Origin: CALVGQ01 sp964368495
GTDB taxonomy: Bacteria; Bacillota_I; Bacilli_A; Erysipelotrichales; Erysipelotrichaceae
DNA: 64,000 bases
Reading direction: 5' to 3'
NCBI GenBank assembly: GCA_964368495.1
Contig: CAYJAJ010000007.1
Coordinates: 5,640 to 69,639 of the forward strand
Shown here: one piece after another, positions 17,048-25,874 of the stretch
How the letters are laid out: each line of letters begins with the position of its first letter
How positions within the stretch are numbered: position 1 is the first letter of the stretch
Program-made: the position numbers and the translations under genes
The notes under the pieces: model-generated
What the model was told of the DNA's origin: nothing
Database searches by the model: none
The model's input: the letters and a program-made list of their open reading frames with translations, nothing else

Positions 17048-18139
17048 ATGGCAGACGTAATTTTAAAAAATATTGATAAAGTATATGACAACAAAGTTCA
17101 AGCAGTTTTTGATTTTAATTTAGAAATTAAAGATAAAGAGTTTATCGTGTTTGTGGGTCCATCAGGATGTGGTAAATCAACGACTCTTCGTATGATTGCA
17201 GGATTAGAGGAAATTACTGCAGGTGAATTATATATTGATGGTGATTACATGAATAATGTTTCTGCAAAAGATCGAAACATTGCGATGGTTTTTCAAAGTT
17301 ATGCATTATATCCTCATATGAATGTATATGACAACATGGCGTTTGGATTAAGAAACATGAAGCTGCCAAAAGATGAAATCGATAGTCGTGTTAAAGAAGC
17401 GGCAAAAATGTTAGAAATTGAAGAATATCTTCATCGTAAACCAAAAGCGTTATCGGGTGGACAAAAACAACGTGTTGCTTTAGGTAGAGCAATAGTTAGA
17501 AATGCTAAAGTGTTTTTAATGGATGAGCCTTTAAGTAATCTTGATGCAAAGCTACGTGTTCAAATGCGTTCTGAAATTATTCGCTTGCATGAAAGAATGA
17601 AAAACACAACTATTTATGTAACTCATGATCAAACTGAAGCGATGACAATGGCAGATAGAATTGTTGTAATGAAATTAGGATACATTCAACAAGTGGGGAC
17701 TCCTAAAGAGATTTACAATCATCCTAAAAATATGTTTGTTGCAAGCTTTGTTGGTTCACCATCTATGAATTTTATTGATTGTACTTATGAAAATCATGAA
17801 TTTAAAGTAGGTGATTTTAGTTGTAAACTTCCAGAAATGCATTGGGATAAAATGGATGCTTATGATGGTAAAGAAGTAATTATGGGAATAAGACCAGAAG
17901 AATTATTTATTGAGGGAATCGTAAAAGATACTTATCCGAATTCTGTATTTAAATTCAATATCGATGTTGCTGAATTACTTGGAAATGAATTTATTATCCA
18001 TGGATTATTTGAAGGTACAAAAATTAGTGCAAAAATTCCAGCACGTGAAGAATACAAAAATGGGCAAACAATTGAACTTGCTATGGATTTATCAAAAATT
18101 CATTTCTTCGATAAAGAAACACACGAAGCAATCATTTAG
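17048..18139 (+). CDS. ABC transporter ATP-binding protein, MsmX/UgpC type
   Basis: This 363-residue sugar-importer ATPase has a Walker A motif GPSGCGKST (about 38-46), Q-loop VFQSYALYPH, signature LSGGQKQR (about 135-142), Walker B FLMDEPLSNLD (about 155-165) and an H-loop in THDQTEA. The C-terminal third has the OB-fold/TOBE regulatory domain of the MalK-UgpC group. The importer genes at 726-3806 lack an ATPase, so this is its natural motor although it sits at the end of the inositol operon. Proteins of this type often serve several importers. Confidence 0.93.
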   Translation: MADVILKNIDKVYDNKVQAVFDFNLEIKDKEFIVFVGPSGCGKSTTLRMIAGLEEITAGELYIDGDYMNNVSAKDRNIAMVFQSYALYPHMNVYDNMAFGLRNMKLPKDEIDSRVKEAAKMLEIEEYLHRKPKALSGGQKQRVALGRAIVRNAKVFLMDEPLSNLDAKLRVQMRSEIIRLHERMKNTTIYVTHDQTEAMTMADRIVVMKLGYIQQVGTPKEIYNHPKNMFVASFVGSPSMNFIDCTYENHEFKVGDFSCKLPEMHWDKMDAYDGKEVIMGIRPEELFIEGIVKDTYPNSVFKFNIDVAELLGNEFIIHGLFEGTKISAKIPAREEYKNGQTIELAMDLSKIHFFDKETHEAII

Positions 18140-18165
18140 TAAATTAATGGACATCATTATGGTAG

Positions 18166-18200
18166 TTTAAGGTAAATGCAATTATGCATTTACCTTTAAA
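18166..18200 (+). terminator. Hairpin terminator after the inositol operon
   Basis: A 12-bp perfect stem AAGGTAAATGCA / TGCATTTACCTT has a 4-nt loop and is followed by TTAAAAAT. The T-run is short, so termination strength is uncertain. Confidence 0.6.
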
Positions 18201-18218
18201 AATATGTAGGGGGATATT

Positions 18219-19580
18219 ATGAAAAAAGCATATTCTATTGATATGACGCAAGGACCAATATTGAATAAGATATTTGTTTATGCAGTTCCTTTAATTTTAT
18301 CAGGGTTGTTGCAATTGTTTTTTAATGCTGCAGATATCATTGTGGTTGGTCGATTTAGTGGACCCACTGCTTTAGCGGCAGTAGGATCAACAGGCGCATT
18401 AATCCATATGTTGATTAACTTGTTTATGGGTTTATCCATTGGTACAAATGTGTTGGTTGCACGATACATAGGTGCAAAGCAAGATAAAGATGTTGAAGAA
18501 ACTGTTCACACATCGATAAAGATTGCACTTGTGGGTGGTTTTTTCATGATTTTTATTGGTTTGTTATTTTCAAGACCATTACTTGAATTAATGAGAACGC
18601 CAAATGATGTTATTGATCAATCGGTACTTTATATGCAAATTTATTTCTTATGTATGCCTGCATTCATGGTATATAATTTTGGTGCAGCTATATTAAGAGC
18701 GATTGGAGATACAAAAAGACCACTTTATTATTTGCTTTTTGCAGGGGTATTAAATGTCATTTTGAATATGATTTTTGTGATTGTGTTTAAAATGGGTGTT
18801 GCAGGTGTTGCTTGGGCTACTTCAATTGCACAAGTTGTCTCTGCAATACTCGTGGTTAACACATTAAGGAAAAGTGAAGGATCGATTCAGTTAAAGGTAC
18901 ATAACTTGAAAATCTCAACTGAGAAAGCAATTTTAATGCTTAAAATTGGAATACCTGCAGGGTTACAAGGAATAGTGTTTAGCTTATCGAATGTCTTGAT
19001 TCAATCCACAGTTAACTCTTTTGGTTCACTAGCGATGGCTGGAAATACTGCCGCAAGCAATATTGAAGGTTTTGTCTATATTTCAATGAATGCGATATAT
19101 CAAACATCACTAAGTTTTGTAAGTCAAAACTTAGGTGCGAAAAATCTTAAGCGTATTAAAACAGTATCGTTTTATTGTATTGGTTTAGTAAGTGTTGTAG
19201 GGTTTATGTTTGGGGCTACTGCATTTACTTTTGGGGAATTTTTCTTATCATTCTATACTACTGATGTTAAGGTAGTAGAATTTGGGATGATGCGTTTATC
19301 TATTTTTGGATTAACCCATTTTATTGGCGGTGTAATGGATGTATTATGTGGCATCATTCGTGGGCTTGGTAAATCAGTTGAACCGATGATATTTTCTTTA
19401 ATCGGTGTTTGTGGATTTAGGGTGTTTTGGATATTTGTCATTTTTCCGCTTTCTCCATCTCTGTACACTTTGTATCTGTCTTATCCGATTACATGGGTAA
19501 TTACTGGTTTTGCGCATACGATATTTTTAAATTATACTTATAAAAGAATCAAAAAAGAATTTGCTTTAGCTATAGAGTAG
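18219..19580 (+). CDS. MATE family efflux transporter
   Basis: This 453-residue protein has twelve predicted transmembrane helices in two MatE halves. The first half opens with the PLILSGLLQLFFNAADIIVVG type segment split around residue 20-40. The second half has the corresponding GIPAGLQGIVFSLSNV start near residue 245. Such pumps export cationic or amphiphilic compounds using sodium or proton gradients. It lies after a hairpin at 18166 and before a strong terminator, so it is probably its own unit. Substrate is not predictable. Confidence 0.93.
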   Translation: MKKAYSIDMTQGPILNKIFVYAVPLILSGLLQLFFNAADIIVVGRFSGPTALAAVGSTGALIHMLINLFMGLSIGTNVLVARYIGAKQDKDVEETVHTSIKIALVGGFFMIFIGLLFSRPLLELMRTPNDVIDQSVLYMQIYFLCMPAFMVYNFGAAILRAIGDTKRPLYYLLFAGVLNVILNMIFVIVFKMGVAGVAWATSIAQVVSAILVVNTLRKSEGSIQLKVHNLKISTEKAILMLKIGIPAGLQGIVFSLSNVLIQSTVNSFGSLAMAGNTAASNIEGFVYISMNAIYQTSLSFVSQNLGAKNLKRIKTVSFYCIGLVSVVGFMFGATAFTFGEFFLSFYTTDVKVVEFGMMRLSIFGLTHFIGGVMDVLCGIIRGLGKSVEPMIFSLIGVCGFRVFWIFVIFPLSPSLYTLYLSYPITWVITGFAHTIFLNYTYKRIKKEFALAIE

Positions 19581-19649
19581 GTAAAGATATTTGTTTAAAG
19601 TAGCTTGAAGTGTACTGAATGTATCAATGGTTTGTTATGTAGAAATGAT

Positions 19650-19687
19650 AAAAAGAATCTTCAGTGTAATGAAGGTTCTTTTTTTAG
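19650..19687 (+). terminator. Rho-independent terminator after the MATE gene
   Basis: The stem AAAGAATCTTCA / TGAAGGTTCTTT (one G-T type pair) with a 6-nt loop is followed by seven T residues. Confidence 0.85.
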
Positions 19688-19791
19688 GTAATTTATTGTT
19701 TGAAAAAACAATTTTATGTGATAAAATATTTTAATAAATTCAATAAATTGATAAAAAAATTACAAAATATAGAGATTTGCAATATAAAAGA

Positions 19792-19800
19792 TGATATAAT
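19792..19800 (+). promoter_or_regulatory. Extended -10 promoter upstream of the diguanylate cyclase pair
   Basis: TGATATAAT is an extended -10 box (TGn plus a perfect TATAAT at 19795-19800) with no good -35 partner. It lies about 100 bp upstream of the GGDEF gene. The rest of 19581-19899 is AT-rich and shows no gene. Confidence 0.55.
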
Positions 19801-19899
19801 TTATAAAATGGTTCCCATTATTAAATTAATAAATTCATGTGAAAATTTTTCGATTTATATAATATGAGTTTAAAATTATAACAAGGGGTGTTGATTGAC

Positions 19900-21135
19900 A
19901 TGAGAATAGATTTATACAATACAGTTTTTGCGGCCTCTTTAATTGCCATGTTTACCTATCAATTTTCAATCTTTTCATATGCATCAAACTTGTTGGTAGG
20001 TGGGGTTAAAAATAGTAAGATTTATGCTGGCCTAGCGTTATTAAACACGACTGTGTTTGCTTATGTTCAGTACATACAACTTGAAGTACATTACATTATA
20101 ATTGTCTTTATGGTTGCGCTGATAATGGAATTTAAGTTCATTTCTAAAACGGATTTTGTTCAAGTTATTTGTGGTGCATCGATATTTATTTTACATATAT
20201 TTTCAATTACAATTCCTTTAATTATTATCTTTAGTGACATATTTAATATTTCACCAGCGATGCTAATCAAAGATACAATTTACGATCATTTTATTGTGAT
20301 GATAACTGCGGCTGTATTAACTTTAGCACACCAGGTTGTTAAGAAATACATTGATAATTCTTCAATTCAAAGGGTGACTGTTAAGAGTAATCATTCAATT
20401 ATCCTTCTGTGTTCTATAGTTTTATTGGTTTTTCTTCAAATCATTCACTCAATGACAATGATGACTGATGTTTTTTACTCTGAACAAGTAATGTTGTCAC
20501 TAGCGATTTCAATCACATCACTTCTAATCTTTTATCTATTCTTTCTGTATGCAATAAATTTAATTGATGCGAGTTTATATAAAAGACACTCGGATAGAGT
20601 TATTGGTGAACAGCAGTTAATTACAAAGAAAAAAGAAACTCTGTTGACAAAAATTGAAAGAGATGAGCTGACTGGGGTATTCAATCGTGGATACATAATG
20701 GAAGAGCTTGAGAAGTTGTGCGCGGATAATACGGATTCATTTTATGTTTTATTTGTTGATATTAATGCATTAAAATACACAAATGATACTTATGGCCATA
20801 GTGCAGGTGATAGAATGATAATTAGGATAACACAATCTATCTTACGTACTATGCGTGAACAAGATATTGTTGCCCGTATCGGTGGAGATGAATTTCTTGT
20901 TGTTATGCCTAATACAATAAAAAACGATTGCGTAAATGTAATTGAACGCATAGAACATGCTATTGAGCTTGAAAACGAAAATGAAGAGTTTTTAGTTTCT
21001 GCAAGCATCGGATCAATTTATGTGGATGATAAAGTAAAAGAAAAAGGAGTCGCTCATATCTTATCGGTTGCTGATGAAAACATGAGAAAAAATAAATCAT
21101 TGTTCTATGAAAAAAGAAGGGGGAATGCTGAATGA
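19900..21135 (+). CDS. Membrane-bound diguanylate cyclase (GGDEF)
   Basis: This 411-residue protein has an N-terminal integral membrane sensor of about seven helices (residues about 7-225), a short linker helix and a GGDEF domain (about 250-405). The catalytic GGDEF signature is intact in ARIGGDEFLVV near residue 325. An inhibitory-site RxxD (REQD) lies five residues before it, so both synthesis and product feedback look functional. It would make cyclic di-GMP. The ATG at 19900 is chosen because AAGGGGTG sits 9 bp upstream; a longer version would start inside that site. It overlaps the next gene by 4 bp. Confidence 0.88.
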   Translation: MRIDLYNTVFAASLIAMFTYQFSIFSYASNLLVGGVKNSKIYAGLALLNTTVFAYVQYIQLEVHYIIIVFMVALIMEFKFISKTDFVQVICGASIFILHIFSITIPLIIIFSDIFNISPAMLIKDTIYDHFIVMITAAVLTLAHQVVKKYIDNSSIQRVTVKSNHSIILLCSIVLLVFLQIIHSMTMMTDVFYSEQVMLSLAISITSLLIFYLFFLYAINLIDASLYKRHSDRVIGEQQLITKKKETLLTKIERDELTGVFNRGYIMEELEKLCADNTDSFYVLFVDINALKYTNDTYGHSAGDRMIIRITQSILRTMREQDIVARIGGDEFLVVMPNTIKNDCVNVIERIEHAIELENENEEFLVSASIGSIYVDDKVKEKGVAHILSVADENMRKNKSLFYEKRRGNAE

Positions 21136-22346
21136 TATACTTAACCATACTTCTTGTTTTATCTTTTATAGGATACCATTACACATTTTTCTCGTATTGT
21201 GTATACATTTTTAATTTAAATAAATATCCAAAGTTTGCAAGTGTTGTGTGTGCAGGTGTTAATCTTTGTTTTTGGTTCATTTATATTTTTTATATCCCTG
21301 CAAATTATGAAGCAATTGCTATGTTAGTTTATGCGATTGTTTTGCTAATTGAAACAAGAAAAGTGTTCAATGTTAAATTAATTCAAATGTTATTTATATC
21401 AGTAACATTCACCATAAATCTTTTTGCAAAAAGACTTGCTGCACTTGCAACAATTTCTTTGGTTAATCATAGTACAATTGCTAATTCTATCAGTGAAGTT
21501 AATATTTTAATTCTTGTTGCTACAATTTGTTTTACTATGTCAATTTCTACGATTCGATTTGCAAGAAAAATGATACCGAGAAACTCACTGGATACCATTT
21601 TATCAGATAATAAAAATCTTGCGTTTTTAACAACGGCATACTCAATACTTTTCTGTACATTGTTTGCTTTCTTCTTAACTATAGGAGTAGATGGGGGATT
21701 AGTCCACTATGTTGTTTTAGGCTTGGTTGTTATAAGTGCATTTGCTGTGTTTATAGTTTTTGCTTATAATTTAGCAGAACTTCGTATCCAAACGGAAACT
21801 TTTAAGCGAATTAGTCAAAAAAACACTGAAGATTTACAAGAGATTAAAGACCTTGAAAAAATTGCTGTAAAAGATGCCCTAACATATTTATATACGAGAG
21901 ACTATGCAGATGAGCTGATTAATAAATTGATTGCTGAAGAAGATTTGTTTTTTGTTGCTTTTGTTGACCTTGATGGTCTTAAAACAATCAATGATGATCA
22001 CGGTCATGAAGAAGGTGACTTTTATATTAAAACTGTGGCAGAAATACTACAAGATTATTTTAAAGATGACACGGCATGTAGATATGGTGGTGACGAAATC
22101 GTCATTGTTGGAAAATGTACTACTGAGGATGAGGTTACTAAGAGATTGATTCAAACTTACAAAGCAGTGATTAGTATTCCAAAAATTCATCATAAAAAAT
22201 ATAAAACTTCAATTAGTTATGGTGTAGCGTTTAAACATGCTAATGAAATTATCACAGCATCGAAACTGATTGCTATTGCTGATAGCCGTATGTATGAATT
22301 GAAAAAAAGCAACAACAAGAATCGTAAGGTAGTTTCACTAAAGTAA
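21132..22346 (+). CDS. Membrane-bound GGDEF-domain protein with variant active-site motif
   Basis: This 404-residue protein has about seven N-terminal membrane helices (residues about 3-215) and a C-terminal GGDEF domain. Its signature reads GGDEI near residue 319, and the four residues where the RxxD inhibitory site would be lack Arg. GGDEI could retain activity, since the last position is variable, but product inhibition at that site is unlikely. Translation is coupled to the upstream cyclase by an ATGA overlap, so the two are probably made together. The membrane portion is similar in plan to the upstream protein but diverged. Confidence 0.85.
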   Translation: MIYLTILLVLSFIGYHYTFFSYCVYIFNLNKYPKFASVVCAGVNLCFWFIYIFYIPANYEAIAMLVYAIVLLIETRKVFNVKLIQMLFISVTFTINLFAKRLAALATISLVNHSTIANSISEVNILILVATICFTMSISTIRFARKMIPRNSLDTILSDNKNLAFLTTAYSILFCTLFAFFLTIGVDGGLVHYVVLGLVVISAFAVFIVFAYNLAELRIQTETFKRISQKNTEDLQEIKDLEKIAVKDALTYLYTRDYADELINKLIAEEDLFFVAFVDLDGLKTINDDHGHEEGDFYIKTVAEILQDYFKDDTACRYGGDEIVIVGKCTTEDEVTKRLIQTYKAVISIPKIHHKKYKTSISYGVAFKHANEIITASKLIAIADSRMYELKKSNNKNRKVVSLK

Positions 22347-22366
22347 AAAAAGGTTTACTCTTTTTA
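22341..22366 (+). terminator. Weak terminator overlapping the stop codon of the second GGDEF gene
   Basis: AGTAAA (22342-22347) pairs with TTTACT (22353-22358) and is followed by CTTTTTAT. The stem is short and AT-rich. Confidence 0.5.
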
Positions 22367-22479
22367 TCGAAAGCAATTTTTAATTTAAAATTCATATTTC
22401 ATGTGATAAGTGGATATTGTTAAGGAATTATTTTGATTTAAATCTATCACGATAGGTAGTTGAAAAGCACTGATTTTAC

Positions 22480-22508
22480 TTGAAACCTTAACTTATGTGA
22501 GTTATAAT
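22480..22508 (+). promoter_or_regulatory. Sigma-A promoter of the hisS-aspS operon
   Basis: TTGAAA (22480-22485) and a perfect TATAAT (22503-22508) are separated by exactly 17 bp. Transcription would begin near 22515, at the start of the T-box leader. Confidence 0.85.
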
Positions 22509-22514
22509 AGAAAA

Positions 22515-22737
22515 AAATTCAGTGATAAAGAATTTTTGTTTAATTTAATTGCAGAGAGAAAGCATTTGGTGAAAGCTTTTATTAGATGAATGAAATTGAC
22601 ACTTTTGAGAAGTTATCTTGAAACTAAGTAAAGGTAAACGTGAGTCTAGCGTTAATGACTTGAGGGCATATATTTTTATATGAACTAAGGTGGTACCGCG
22701 ATGATAAGTCGTCCTTAGGTTTTGGATGACTTTTTTT
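22515..22737 (+). ncRNA. T-box riboswitch leader controlling hisS-aspS
   Basis: The conserved T-box AAGGTGGTACCGCG is at 22687-22700. It is followed by a terminator hairpin (AAGTCGTCC with GGATGACTT, 22706-22732) and seven T residues. Uncharged tRNA pairs with the leader to favour the antiterminator and allow synthetase expression. The likely specifier region at 22598-22602 reads GACAC, so both GAC (Asp) and CAC (His) codons overlap. GAC is followed by a purine, the usual arrangement, which favours tRNA-Asp. Stem I appears to start near the GAGAGAAAG at about 22554. Confidence 0.92.
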
Positions 22738-22759
22738 AATGGAAAAATTGGAGAAAACT

Positions 22760-24079
22760 ATGAAAAATTTTAAAACACCAAGAGGAACACAAGATATTTT
22801 ATTGGATGATGTTTATAAATGGCAACACGTTGAAGACCTCATTCGTCAGATTTGTACTGTTTATAATTATGATGAAATACGTACACCAGTATTTGAAGAT
22901 ACAGGTGTATTTAAAAGAGAAAATGACAGCAGTGACATGGTAAATAAAGAAATGTACACATTCTCTATTAACAATGTTGATTCAATTACACTAAGACCTG
23001 AAGGAACTGCAGGAGTTGTGCGCAGTGTAGTTCAAAATAAGCTGTATGGCAGTCAAGAACTTCCGCTTAAATTGTATTATGTTGGAGAGATGTTTAGATA
23101 TGAGCGACCTCAAAAGGGAAGATTTAGACAGTTTAATCAATTTGGTATTGAAAATATTGGATTAAAGTCACCACTTGTTGATGCTGAAGTTATTGCATTA
23201 GGATATAGCCTTGTAAAAAGTTTAGGACTAAGTGAAATCAAAGTGTTAATCAATACACTAGGCGATTTGGAATCAAGAAATGCATATAAAGGAGTTTTAA
23301 AAAGTCATTTTGCAGATGAAATTAGTAGTATGTGTGATGATTGTAAACGTCGTTATGAACAAAATCCTCTACGACTACTTGACTGTAAAGTGGATAAAGA
23401 TCATCCAGCGATGAAATCTGTTCCAAGCTTAAATGAATCGCTAAATGAACAGTCAAAACAATATTTCACTCAAGTTTTATCGACTCTTGAAAATTTAGGA
23501 ATACCTTATGAAATTGATGATAAATTAGTACGTGGATTGGATTATTACACAGATACAGTATTTGAAGTGGTTTCTACTCATCCAGATTCAGGAAGTCAGG
23601 CAACAGTATTTGCGGGTGGTCGCTATGATAACCTTATTGAATATTTCGGTGGGCCTGAATTATCTGGGGTTGGATTTGCATTAGGATTAGAAAGGCTACT
23701 TATTTTAGCAGAAGCTGAAAAAATTGAATTAGGGAGTAAACCAGAATTAGATGTTTATGTGATGGCTTTAGGAGAAGTTGGTGATATTCCGTTAAATTTA
23801 GCTACACTTTGCCGTGCTAATGGATTTATAACAGATTGTAATCTTCAATCACGTTCGCTGAAGTCGCAGTTTAAAACAGTGGATAGAAAACGTGCAAAAG
23901 CTGTGCTAATTGTTGGAGAAGAAGAACTAAAAAACAATCAAGTGAATATTAAACACATCGAAAGCAAAACTCAAGTATGTGTAAATATCGATGAAATAAT
24001 CTCAACACTTGATTCGATGTTATATGAAGAAGATGATCATCATACTTGCGGTGATGACTGCTGTTGTAAAGGAGAATAA
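22760..24079 (+). CDS. hisS: Histidyl-tRNA synthetase
   Basis: This 439-residue class II synthetase charges tRNA-His. Motif 1 starts PRGTQDIL near residue 7. Motif 2 lies around FRYERPQKGRFRQFNQFG (about 110-127), and the His-binding signature LVRGLDYYTDTVFE is near 254-267. The GFALGLERLL motif 3 is around 307-316. The start at 22760 is preferred because the ATG at 22739 directly abuts the terminator T-run and lacks a ribosome site, whereas TTGGAG lies 6 bp before 22760. The last 14 residues form an unusual acidic, His- and Cys-rich tail (HHTCGDDCCCKGE). First gene of the T-box operon. Confidence 0.95.
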   Translation: MKNFKTPRGTQDILLDDVYKWQHVEDLIRQICTVYNYDEIRTPVFEDTGVFKRENDSSDMVNKEMYTFSINNVDSITLRPEGTAGVVRSVVQNKLYGSQELPLKLYYVGEMFRYERPQKGRFRQFNQFGIENIGLKSPLVDAEVIALGYSLVKSLGLSEIKVLINTLGDLESRNAYKGVLKSHFADEISSMCDDCKRRYEQNPLRLLDCKVDKDHPAMKSVPSLNESLNEQSKQYFTQVLSTLENLGIPYEIDDKLVRGLDYYTDTVFEVVSTHPDSGSQATVFAGGRYDNLIEYFGGPELSGVGFALGLERLLILAEAEKIELGSKPELDVYVMALGEVGDIPLNLATLCRANGFITDCNLQSRSLKSQFKTVDRKRAKAVLIVGEEELKNNQVNIKHIESKTQVCVNIDEIISTLDSMLYEEDDHHTCGDDCCCKGE

Positions 24080-24083
24080 AACA

Positions 24084-25823
24084 ATGAAAAGAACACATGG
24101 TTGTGGAACACTGACACTTGAAAATGTACATGAGGAAGTTACCTTAATTGGTTGGGTCGCTAAAAGAAGAAATTTAGGAAGTTTAGTATTTATTGATTTA
24201 CGTGATCGCTCTGGGGTCGTACAAATTACTTTTGATGAAAGTCATGCTGAAGCAGTAAAAGAGGTACGAAATGAATATATTTTAGAAGTACATGGGAAAG
24301 TATTAGCGAAAAAAGATGTGAATCCAAAGTTGAAAACTGGTGCTATTGAAATTATGGTTAATTCAGTTGAAATCATCAATACTGCACAAACAACACCAAT
24401 TATTATTGCGGAGGATACAGATGCACTTGAAGACACACGATTGAAATATCGCTATTTGGATTTAAGACGTGAAAGTATAAAAAATAATTTAATGTTAAGA
24501 CATCAAGTGAGTATGCTTACGCGTAATTATTTATCTAATTTGGATTTTATTGAAGTTGAAACACCAATATTATGTAAATCAACTCCAGAAGGGGCACGTG
24601 ATTATTTAGTTCCAAGTCGTATTCATGAAGGGCGTTTTTATGCATTACCACAATCTCCACAAATCTATAAACAACTTTGCATGGTTGGTGGAATTGAGAA
24701 GTATTTTCAAATTGCAAGATGTTTTAGAGATGAAGATTTAAGAGCTGATCGTCAACCGGAATTTACACAAATTGACATTGAGATGAGTTTTGTCAGTGAA
24801 GAAGATGTATGGAATGTTGTTGAAGGTTTAATGAAAGAAATTTTTAGTAAAATTAAAAATGTTTGTTTGCCTGAATTTGAACGTATCACATATACTGAAT
24901 GTATGAAAAAATATGGAAGCGATAAACCTGATACGAGATTTGAAATGTGTTTAAATGACATTTCAACTGTATTTAATAATACAGAATTTCTGGTTTTTAA
25001 AAATATCTTAGAAACGAATGGATGCATCAATGCAATTGTGGTTAAAAACAGTGCAGATAAATTTAGTCGTAAAGATTTAGATAAGCTTACGGATACTGTT
25101 AAGGTATATGGAGCTAAAGCATTGTCTTTCTTAAAGTTCAATAACAGTGAATTGACAGGATCAATTGCTAAAGTTATTAGTGATGAGGAAAAACAAGGGA
25201 TTTTGAGCTCTTTAGCGCTTGAAGAGAATGATTTGGTATTAATTGTTGCGGACAAGACTAAAGTTGCTCAAACAGCCTTGGGAGCACTTCGTGTTAAACT
25301 TGGTAAAGATTTAGGATTAATCGATGAGTCAGCATTTAATTTCTTATGGGTAACAAATTTTCCGATGTTTGAATATGTAGAAGAAGAAAATCGTTTTGTG
25401 GCTGCACATCATCCGTTTACTTCACCAAATTTAGAGGACTTAGATAAACTCTTTGAAAATCAAGAACAATGCTTCAGTAGAGCCTATGACTTAGTTTTAA
25501 ACGGATATGAGTTGTTAAGTGGATCAATTCGTATTCATCAACAAGATGTACAAGAAAAAGTATTTAATGCAATTGGAATGTCTATGCAAGAAGCACATGA
25601 AAAATTTGGATTCTTTATTGAAGCATTTAAATATGGGACACCTCCTCATGGTGGAGTTGGTGTTGGTCTTGATCGTTTAATTATGATTTTAGCTGATACA
25701 GAAAATATTCGTGACGTGGTTGCATTTCCTAAAACAGCAAGTGCTTATGATTTGATGAGTGAGGCACCTAATGTAGTGGATGATATCCAACTTAAAGAAT
25801 TAAAAATTAAAATTGAATCATAA
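24084..25823 (+). CDS. aspS: Aspartyl-tRNA synthetase
   Basis: This 579-residue class IIb synthetase has an N-terminal OB-fold anticodon domain (GWVAKRRNLGSLVFIDLRD, about 21-39), motif 1 near 135-155, and motif 2 FRDEDLRADRQPEFTQID (about 216-233). A bacterial insertion domain and motif 3 GVGVGLDRLIMIL (about 524-536) follow. It begins 4 bp after hisS with AAGGAG upstream. A longer overlapping frame extends into hisS and is not needed. Paired hisS-aspS under one T-box is a classical Firmicute arrangement. Confidence 0.95.
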   Translation: MKRTHGCGTLTLENVHEEVTLIGWVAKRRNLGSLVFIDLRDRSGVVQITFDESHAEAVKEVRNEYILEVHGKVLAKKDVNPKLKTGAIEIMVNSVEIINTAQTTPIIIAEDTDALEDTRLKYRYLDLRRESIKNNLMLRHQVSMLTRNYLSNLDFIEVETPILCKSTPEGARDYLVPSRIHEGRFYALPQSPQIYKQLCMVGGIEKYFQIARCFRDEDLRADRQPEFTQIDIEMSFVSEEDVWNVVEGLMKEIFSKIKNVCLPEFERITYTECMKKYGSDKPDTRFEMCLNDISTVFNNTEFLVFKNILETNGCINAIVVKNSADKFSRKDLDKLTDTVKVYGAKALSFLKFNNSELTGSIAKVISDEEKQGILSSLALEENDLVLIVADKTKVAQTALGALRVKLGKDLGLIDESAFNFLWVTNFPMFEYVEEENRFVAAHHPFTSPNLEDLDKLFENQEQCFSRAYDLVLNGYELLSGSIRIHQQDVQEKVFNAIGMSMQEAHEKFGFFIEAFKYGTPPHGGVGVGLDRLIMILADTENIRDVVAFPKTASAYDLMSEAPNVVDDIQLKELKIKIES

Positions 25824-25874
25824 AATTTTTATCAAAAATAAAAGTCAAGTATGAATTTTTTAAAAATGATGTGA

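Noticed and set aside
22739..22759. An upstream ATG for hisS
   Set aside because: It directly follows the T-box terminator T-run with no ribosome site, whereas 22760 has one.
24752..25255. A 167-codon frame on the minus strand inside aspS
   Set aside because: It lies wholly within a well-supported aspS coding sequence and has no ribosome site or family features.
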